From Eublepharis macularius (taxonomy: Eukaryota > Chordata > Lepidosauria > Squamata > Eublepharidae): a stretch of 64,000 bases of DNA. A program made the position numbers and the translations under genes. Shown here piece after piece: positions 58,501 to 64,000 of the stretch. The notes under the pieces were generated by a model, which had not been told where the DNA came from, ran no database searches, and saw nothing but the letters and a program-made list of their open reading frames with translations. The stretch lies in contig NC_072792.1 in assembly GCF_028583425.1 (NCBI RefSeq), positions 157,424,676 to 157,488,675 on the forward strand, read 5' to 3'. Each line of letters opens with the position of its first letter. Positions within the stretch are counted from its first letter, which is position 1.

Positions 58501-59359
58501 AAAAGGGAAAAAATTGCCCTAACTGGGACAGCTTTATATTGAAAGAAGACTTTTAGTTGTTCTTAAGTGTGCATACCAGCACTAGTTTAAACAGACAAGA
58601 CAGAACTGGGTGTGTGTTGTTGGCAGAGGAAGAGCGTGGTGAAAGGAGAGTCCCTTGCAGCCAAGTGATCAGGGTTATGTCTTTTGGAAAAGATTAATTC
58701 CCATCCAGCATAAAAAGGGGGGGGGGTTAGCTCTTAGGAGGACCCTGAGTTGGGTGTAAAAGGAAAAGAGTGCTCCATTGAAGTCAGTACACCTAAGCTG
58801 TGAAGTGAAATCTATGAAGAATCCTAATGTTACCTAAGTCTGAAACGACAAACTTTTCACTTTTAGGAACTGTAAATATTTCAAGCTAAGCTCTCAAATT
58901 ATTGTGCCTAATACTTTTGAAGTCATCTGTTCTACAATAAAAATTTACCTCAGCTTTTCTTTCACTGCCTACCTATATACCAACCCTGCCTGTTTAATAA
59001 ACCTGCCGTTTCCTTTTGAAATTTATTCAGCCTCTAGTGTCATTTTTTAAAAGAAGACATGGGGTCCTGCTTCTGCCCTTCCAAGCATTTGAGCTGGGAT
59101 ATAAGCCAGATAAGTGTGTTAAGTGTGGGACAAAAAGATCTTTAAATTACACCTAGAGACATGCTACCAGAGGATGCCTGGCCACAGCAAGCAACTTTAT
59201 CAGTTTTGAAGGGAAAATCCATCTCACAGTGGAGAAGCGAGAAGGGCCTCTATGCCATAGGGTGTTACAAGGAAAGCCATCAGGATGCAAAGATACCATA
59301 AAATGCAGCTTGATTGGGATATAAGCTAGTTGGGATATAAAGGCTCAGGGTTTTCTATT
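55546..59359. other. Mostly unassigned intronic sequence
   Basis: Positions 55660-56060 have an A-rich strand with a charged, coiled-coil-like frame (MMNKLKKKEVIYLKMRRSLN and onward to 56062) that could be an L1 ORF1 relic. At 57080-57180 'ccaccttgagtcttagtgca' with (AAAT)n is a retroelement 3' end. A C-run lies at 58377-58388. Otherwise nothing recognised. Confidence 0.4.
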
Positions 59360-59490
59360 CTTACTCGTATCTGAAGTAGGGAGCTCTGATTCTCAAAAAG
59401 TTCATACCTTGAAAATCTTGTTGGTCTCTAAGGTGGCCCTGGATTCAAATACTGTTGTTCTACTGCAGACCAACACAGCTACCCACCTAA
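59360..59490 (+). mobile_element. PLE tail with degraded hammerhead-like core
   Basis: CTGAAGT, spare A, GGGAG, CTCTGA, TTCTC, AAAAAG, then 'cttgttggtctctaaggtgg' and 'ctgcagaccaacacagctac'. Stem II pairs with a G-T wobble. Confidence 0.6.
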
Positions 59491-60004
59491 AACTATTCTC
59501 TGCTATAGGAGTATTTCTTAGTTAAAAACTGTATTATGTAAATCAGGGCCTTTTATAGTCTTCTCCTCATCATGTGAATTATCAAAACATAGTAATGCAT
59601 GCATGAAGTTTAAGATACTACTTAATATCTTCCATAAAAGAATAGCAGGGGGCACATCCCCCCAAAATCAGATAGCACCCAAACATTTACAATGATGTGA
59701 TTCTAGGCGATGGTTTCAAAGGCCATTATTTTTCCAGAGATCAAATAAAATGTTGCCGCTAGGGCCAAGGCAACACAGTCCTTGCTCAAAGGGACCTCAA
59801 CATTTCTAACAGCATGTTCAAAGGCCAGCTGGCTTACCCCTTAACTCTTTGAAGGACTGATTGCTCAAATGACTCCAGTACCTGGAGCAGCGTGTTGGCA
59901 TGGAATTGTTGTAATGCTAGCATTCTTTTATACCCTGCTAGGTTAAAATACATTACCTGAGCCAGTTTTGTATCAGCTCAATAATTCTTACAGCTAGACT
60001 GCTG
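59491..60004. other. Unassigned intronic sequence
   Basis: No recognisable feature. Confidence 0.5.
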
Positions 60005-60262
60005 GGCAGTGATTCATTTCATTTCATGTATACGTTTAGATATTTATACCCTGCTTTTCTCCCCACTGGGGACCCACAGTGCCCTACAACATCATTATCT
60101 CCTCTATTTTATCCTCCAAACAATATCGCTGTGAGGTCGAAAGAGAGTGAGTAGTCCGAAGTCACCCAATGAGTTTTCATGGTAAACTAGAGATTTTAAC
60201 CTAGGTCTCCCATATCCTACATTGACACTCTTAACCACTACACCACAATGGATGACTTTGCA
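60005..60262 (-). repeat. tRNA-derived SINE, reverse, with a different 3' tail
   Basis: 'tatttataccctgcttttct', 'ccccactggggacccacagt', 'gaagtcacccaatgagtttt', and a tRNA-like head ending 'cttaaccactacaccacaat'. It shares its tail type with the copy at 61765. Confidence 0.75.
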
Positions 60263-61394
60263 GACATTTACAACTCATTCCTACAATCACACTGAGTCCA
60301 GCAGAGCTTAGTTTCAAATCAGCATGCACAGGTTGCAACCTTGGATGTCGTCAGTCATCACACCACTAACTTGTGATGAGGGGTCTGTGCTCGAAGGTGT
60401 ATTGGCCATCCACTGGTGGATCTCACTATCCACCAGGTTTACATCTCACTAATAGTATTCCAGGGTTGCATTCAGGTAATTGACTGCCATTTCCCCCAAG
60501 GATGCTTGAAAGGGTTAGGGCAAACTACTTCTGCCCTTCCAGTCACAAATAATTAGGTAAAGTGCCTTTTTTCCCAAAGGCAGCAGCTGCCATAATCTAT
60601 CACTCACTGCAAGACAATATAGGACAGCTATTTTTTTTCCCTGAAGAATGGAAGAAAAGCAAAGAGCAGCAGCAGTTTAATCTCCACTAGAATGGATGTA
60701 TGATCAGTACAGAAGGAAAGCTCAAAGGATTGTAATGCGGTGTTGTCTGGCAGCAGATGAGCATCCAAGGACCCAAAGCACAAATGTAGTTAAAAGCGGC
60801 CATGCTCAGTTCTCTCTATGGCTTTTAGGGAGGTGTCAAAAAACACGCTGCTGCCTTAGGACAAAACTGAAATAGCATCCCAGCCACCTCCCTCTACAGC
60901 CATGAAACCCATGTCAAGGTGTGGCGAAGTAGCATGCAGACTGGACCAGAGCTAGGGTAAGTCAGCAGCCGCTGAGGGAATGAGACAGGGCTGAACCTTG
61001 AGCAGGCAAATGGAAACAAAGGGGAGAAGCACAGAAGAGCAGAGGTTAAACAACTCTGTGAGATATCAGTAATGAAATTGTGCATATGGGTATGAATCTC
61101 GCATATGACTTGACTTGAGCATATCAGTAAGAGATACTAACAATCTCTTTCATAGGATGGACAATGTTCACAGGATTACAGCTCTGGCAAAACAACCATG
61201 TCTAATTGTTTACTCCTCCATAAAAAAATTGTTTTGTTGGTTTTATCTATATATCCTTTGACAGCCTGTGATCACTGCCCAGAGCCCCTGAGAATAGGTG
61301 GTTTATAAATTGAATAATAAATAAAATAAATCTCTAATGGAGAGAGTGGACTTGCCACTATTGGGTCCCAGAGTGGTGTAAGAGCCTGGAACAG
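60263..61394. other. Mostly unassigned intronic sequence
   Basis: A retroelement 3' end with (AAAT)n at about 61280-61331. Nothing else recognised. Confidence 0.45.
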
Positions 61395-61563
61395 GGCCAC
61401 CAACCTCTAAGTGGGGCCTGGACTTTTCTTAAAATTACAACTATCTTCAGACAGTTTCTCCGGAAGAAATGGCAGCTCCAGGGGTGGACTCTATGGCTCC
61501 CTCCCCAAGCACTGCCCTCAAATCTTCTGGAATTTTCCCAAGCCAGAGTTGGCAACTCTAGGC
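61395..61563 (-). mobile_element. GGTTGCCA-group MITE, reverse
   Basis: Begins 'gccaccaacctctaagtggg' and ends 'gccagagttggcaactctag'. Interior 'aattacaactatcttcagac' and 'ctccggaagaaatggcagct'. Confidence 0.7.
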
Positions 61564-61764
61564 CAAAGATATACTTTCAGAAGATCCACCCTTGATGAGA
61601 CCTTAAGCAGAAAAGATGACCACTCATCAGTTCTGCAAGCCCCTTTTCTGAAGTACTCAATCCTGGTAACTCTTTGAGCCAGGATACTGATCTCCCAAGA
61701 TACTGATTTGTTAGACCTAAAACAACAATTCATATTTTTAAAAAATATTAAAACAATTTTTTAA

Positions 61765-61990
61765 ATATTTTACTTCATTTATATGCTGCCTATCTCCCCA
61801 ATGGAGACCCAAAGCAGCTTACATTCTTCTCCTGTCCTCCATGTTTTCCTCACAACAAACCCAGTGAGGTAAGTTAAGCTGAGAGCGCATAACTGGCCCA
61901 AAGTCAACCAGCAAGCTTCCATGGTAGAGTGGGGAATCAAACCTGGATGGCTGAGATCATCACTCTAGCAACTATACCACACTGGCTCCC
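61765..61990 (-). repeat. tRNA-derived SINE, reverse
   Basis: 'tttatatgctgcctatctcc', 'ccaatggagacccaaagcag', 'acaacaaacccagtgaggta', 'gagtggggaatcaaacctgg' (reversed B box), and 'aactataccacactggctcc'. Confidence 0.8.
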
Positions 61991-62153
61991 TCCCAATAAC
62001 AGTATTTCCAGCAGGACATTAAAAATGGAGCTACAGGATGAGGTTTTGCTCCCCTTCAATACTTCAGAACACTACAGAGATTATCACTGTACCCTTACAG
62101 TAAAAGCAGGTGATTTATGAGGCAACTACATTTCCATTAAGTTCGTTGCTACC
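61889..62153. repeat. Copy B of the duplicated segment, with empty target sites
   Basis: Homologous to the three pieces of 52097-54483. Here TA at 61966-61967 is the unoccupied Tc1 site, and ccttcaat at 62053-62060 is the unoccupied hAT site (ctttcagt in copy A). Homology runs beyond the SINE by about 165 bp. Confidence 0.75.
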
Positions 62154-62844
62154 CGAATATTCTCACACACATACGCCTCCTGAAGAATTCCAGCATGCTT
62201 GAGGCCAACACATTCCTTTCTGTTAAGGTTAAGGGCAAGAATGGATGCTACTTACATAAACCATCTGTTTTCCTTTTATCTTCACTGCATTTGAGGAGCC
62301 CCCAAAATATTTTGTATTGTACTGTCAATGACTGTATTGGCCCCAGCCTTATCAATCACATTTGTGTTGCCTTATTCAAGACAACGAATCATCACAGGCT
62401 TTGTTATAAAGGTTACAGTGGTGTTCGTCTCCTAAAACTGTCATGTGCAAATCACTGACAACAGACTGATATTGGAATCATCAAAGGAACAAGGGACCCA
62501 CGGAAGCCTTAGAGTGAGAGTGCAGTATATTTTTCTCAAGACAGCACACTTCAAAATGTTGCTCCTAGAAGTGATGGCAGTAGTAAGAGAAAAAGTAATT
62601 AGCAGAGGGCTATGGAACTATAACCCTTGTTTTGGAGGTACAGTTGCAGTACACTGCTTATCCTGCTAGTTCAAGGGGCAGGGGGTGCACATACACACAA
62701 CTACACTGTAAGGACGTTATCTAAGGGAAGAATTATGAGCTGATGGTAAAGGGGGGGGGGGTTGGCAGAACAATGAAATCTGTGTCTCACTGCAATTGCT
62801 AAGATCAAGGAAGCCCTATGATTCATGTATACAAGTATTCTCAG
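62154..62844. other. Unassigned intronic sequence
   Basis: No gene recognised. A run of about 12 G at 62750-62761. Confidence 0.5.
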
Positions 62845-63003
62845 TGGTTTCTCTGTGCATGGGTAAAGTGCCATCAAATCAAAGCCAACTTATGTTGACT
62901 GTCCCCTCCCTTACCTCTTCAAGGTAAGAGACATTCAGAGGTGGTTTGCCATTGCCTGCCTCTGCATAGCAACCCTGGACTTCCTTGGTGGTCTCTCATC
63001 AAA
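62845..63003 (-). repeat. 5S-rRNA-derived SINE, reverse, 5S head truncated
   Basis: The tail 'aaagtgccatcaaatcaaag', the body 'cagaggtggtttgccattgc' and 'ccttggtggtctctcatc' are the reverse complement of the SINE with the 5S segment at 13912. Only the end of the 5S part remains. Confidence 0.7.
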
Positions 63004-63145
63004 GTAGTAGCGGCTTCTCTGCAGAATTCCCTTCCTCTTGAGGTCTATTTAATTCAGACTGTGCCTAAGCACCTTTTGGAAAGATTTTCTGTTTGGATTA
63101 ATTGGGAGTGGGTCACGGTTAAGAGAGCATGGGAGGACATTAATA
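63003..63145 (+). mobile_element. L2-like LINE, ORF2 C-terminal fragment
   Basis: Translation VVAASLQNSLPLEVYLIQTV, PKHLLERFSVW. It corresponds to the FSVVAP-x-L-x-NSLP-x-EV block at 5583 and 49582. Confidence 0.55.
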
Positions 63146-63189
63146 TTCTTTCCAGTGCAGAATTACACCCCTCTAAATCCACTGAAGTC

Positions 63190-63808
63190 GATGAGTTCCC
63201 AGCTCAAACCCATCCAAAGTATCATCAGTGATCTACAACCCATCCTGGAAAATGATGCCTCTCTGTCAGAAGCCCTGGGTGGAAGACCTCTCCTTGCCTA
63301 CAGACAGCCCCCCAACCTGAAATGACTTCTCACTTACAATCATGAATCGGCTAGCAGAGTCACCAGCACAGGTACCAGGCCCTGCAACAGACCCAGATGC
63401 CAGCTCTGCCCCTATATTTACCCAGGGAATACAATTACAGGACCCAATGGCATCAATTGCACTGTCTCTGGCTCTTACAGCTGCTCATCCTCCAATCTGA
63501 TATATGCCCTTATGTGCCAACAATGTCCTTCTGCTCTGTACATTGGACAAACCAGCCAACCCCTACGCAAAAGAATAAATGGACACAAATCTGACATTAA
63601 AAATGGCAACATCCAGAAACCAGTGGGAGAACACTTCAATCTACCAGGACATTCCATCAAGGACTTAAAGGTCGCTGTAGTTCAACAGAAACCTTTCAAA
63701 AACAAAATCCAATGGGAAGCTGCTGAATTGGAATTCATATGTAAATTTGACTCAGTCAAGCTGGAAATGAATAGAGACTGTGAATGGTTATCTCGTTATC
63801 AGAAGTAA
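63190..63808 (+). pseudogene. Penelope-like element, C-terminal part with GIY-YIG endonuclease
   Basis: Translated in order: LQPILENDASLSEALGGRPL with LLAYRQPPN, one in-frame TGA (about 63322), then GTRPCNRPRCQLCPYIY (a Cys-rich linker), SCSSSNLIYALMCQQCPS, ALYIGQTSQPLRKRINGHKS (the YIG half of GIY-YIG with the conserved Arg), and GEHFNLPGHSIKDLKVAV with Glu in WEAAELEFICKFD, stop at about 63808. This order, linker plus CCHH-like cysteines plus GIY-YIG, is typical of endonuclease-bearing PLEs. The reverse transcriptase lies upstream and is absent, so the copy is 5' truncated. It is the only PLE coding sequence in the window and a candidate parent for the non-coding tails. Confidence 0.85.
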
Positions 63809-63944
63809 CTGACTTCCTTAACAGAAGCAAACTGATCTCCATATCAGAAGCTACTGTTTGCATCTACTCCTCCCTCCCCTCTCCACCTATATATCTGACC
63901 AGTTTAGCACCCAAGGGTACTAAAAGAACTCGCAGGTAATATCA
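63809..63944 (+). other. PLE 3' flank before a SINE
   Basis: Follows the PLE stop. It contains 'ctgatctccatatcagaagc' but no clear hammerhead-like tail before the SINE begins. Confidence 0.4.
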
Positions 63945-64000
63945 TTTGGTTTATATACCGCCCTTCAGGATGACTTAACACCCACTCAGAGAAGTTTACA
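63945..64000 (-). repeat. Sauria-type SINE, reverse, cut by the window edge
   Basis: 'atttggtttatataccgccc', 'ttcaggatgacttaacaccc', 'actcagagaagtttaca' is the 3' end of the family in reverse. Confidence 0.85.

Overview
This is intron-rich, repeat-rich vertebrate nuclear DNA. It most resembles a squamate reptile (a lizard, possibly a gecko). The case rests on tRNA-derived SINEs of the Sauria type beside a BovB/RTE LINE, a CR1 3' end with its ATTCTATG-type terminus, L2-like and reptile-type L1 LINEs, 5S-rRNA-derived SINEs, Penelope-like elements (PLEs), Tc1/mariner, hAT MITEs and a Helitron. Nothing looks bacterial. I cannot name the species.

The only host gene I can support is FGF9 (fibroblast growth factor 9), on the minus strand. 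Exon 3, the last coding exon, is at 21278-21523 and exon 2 is at 50530-50633, separated by a 29.0-kb intron. Exon 1, about 277 coding bases by subtraction from the usual 208 residues, is not in the window. It should lie beyond position 64000, so 50634-64000 is part of intron 1. A stretch of about 4.3 kb downstream of the stop (16920-21277) holds no recognisable interspersed repeat. It ends near an AATAAA on the minus strand and is probably a long 3' UTR. Positions 1-16919 are then 3' flanking DNA.

Everything else is mobile DNA or unassigned sequence. Flank (1-16.9 kb): SINEs, MITEs, an L2-like LINE end, a 5S SINE and PLE tails. Intron 2 (21.5-50.5 kb): an L2-like LINE with a nested PLE tail, a truncated L1 with 14-bp target duplications, two PLE palindromes with 13- and 14-bp duplications, a 448-bp hAT MITE, an ORF1-only L1 copy that appears to carry a 3' transduction, BovB, and a Helitron helicase fragment with an intact 3' terminus. 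Intron 1 (50.6-64 kb): hAT MITEs with perfect 8-bp duplications, a nearly full-length but frameshifted Tc1 element, and a PLE GIY-YIG endonuclease fragment at the right edge.

The most interesting signal is in the PLE-derived sequences. Several short tails share a hammerhead-ribozyme-like core (CTGANGA, stem II, GAAA), and stem II differs between copies by compensating base changes. Two insertions are almost perfect palindromes, so each carries the ribozyme-like motif in both orientations. A second useful signal is a pair of homologous segments (52.1-54.5 kb and 61.9-62.15 kb). One copy carries a Tc1 and a hAT insertion, and the other preserves both empty target sites.
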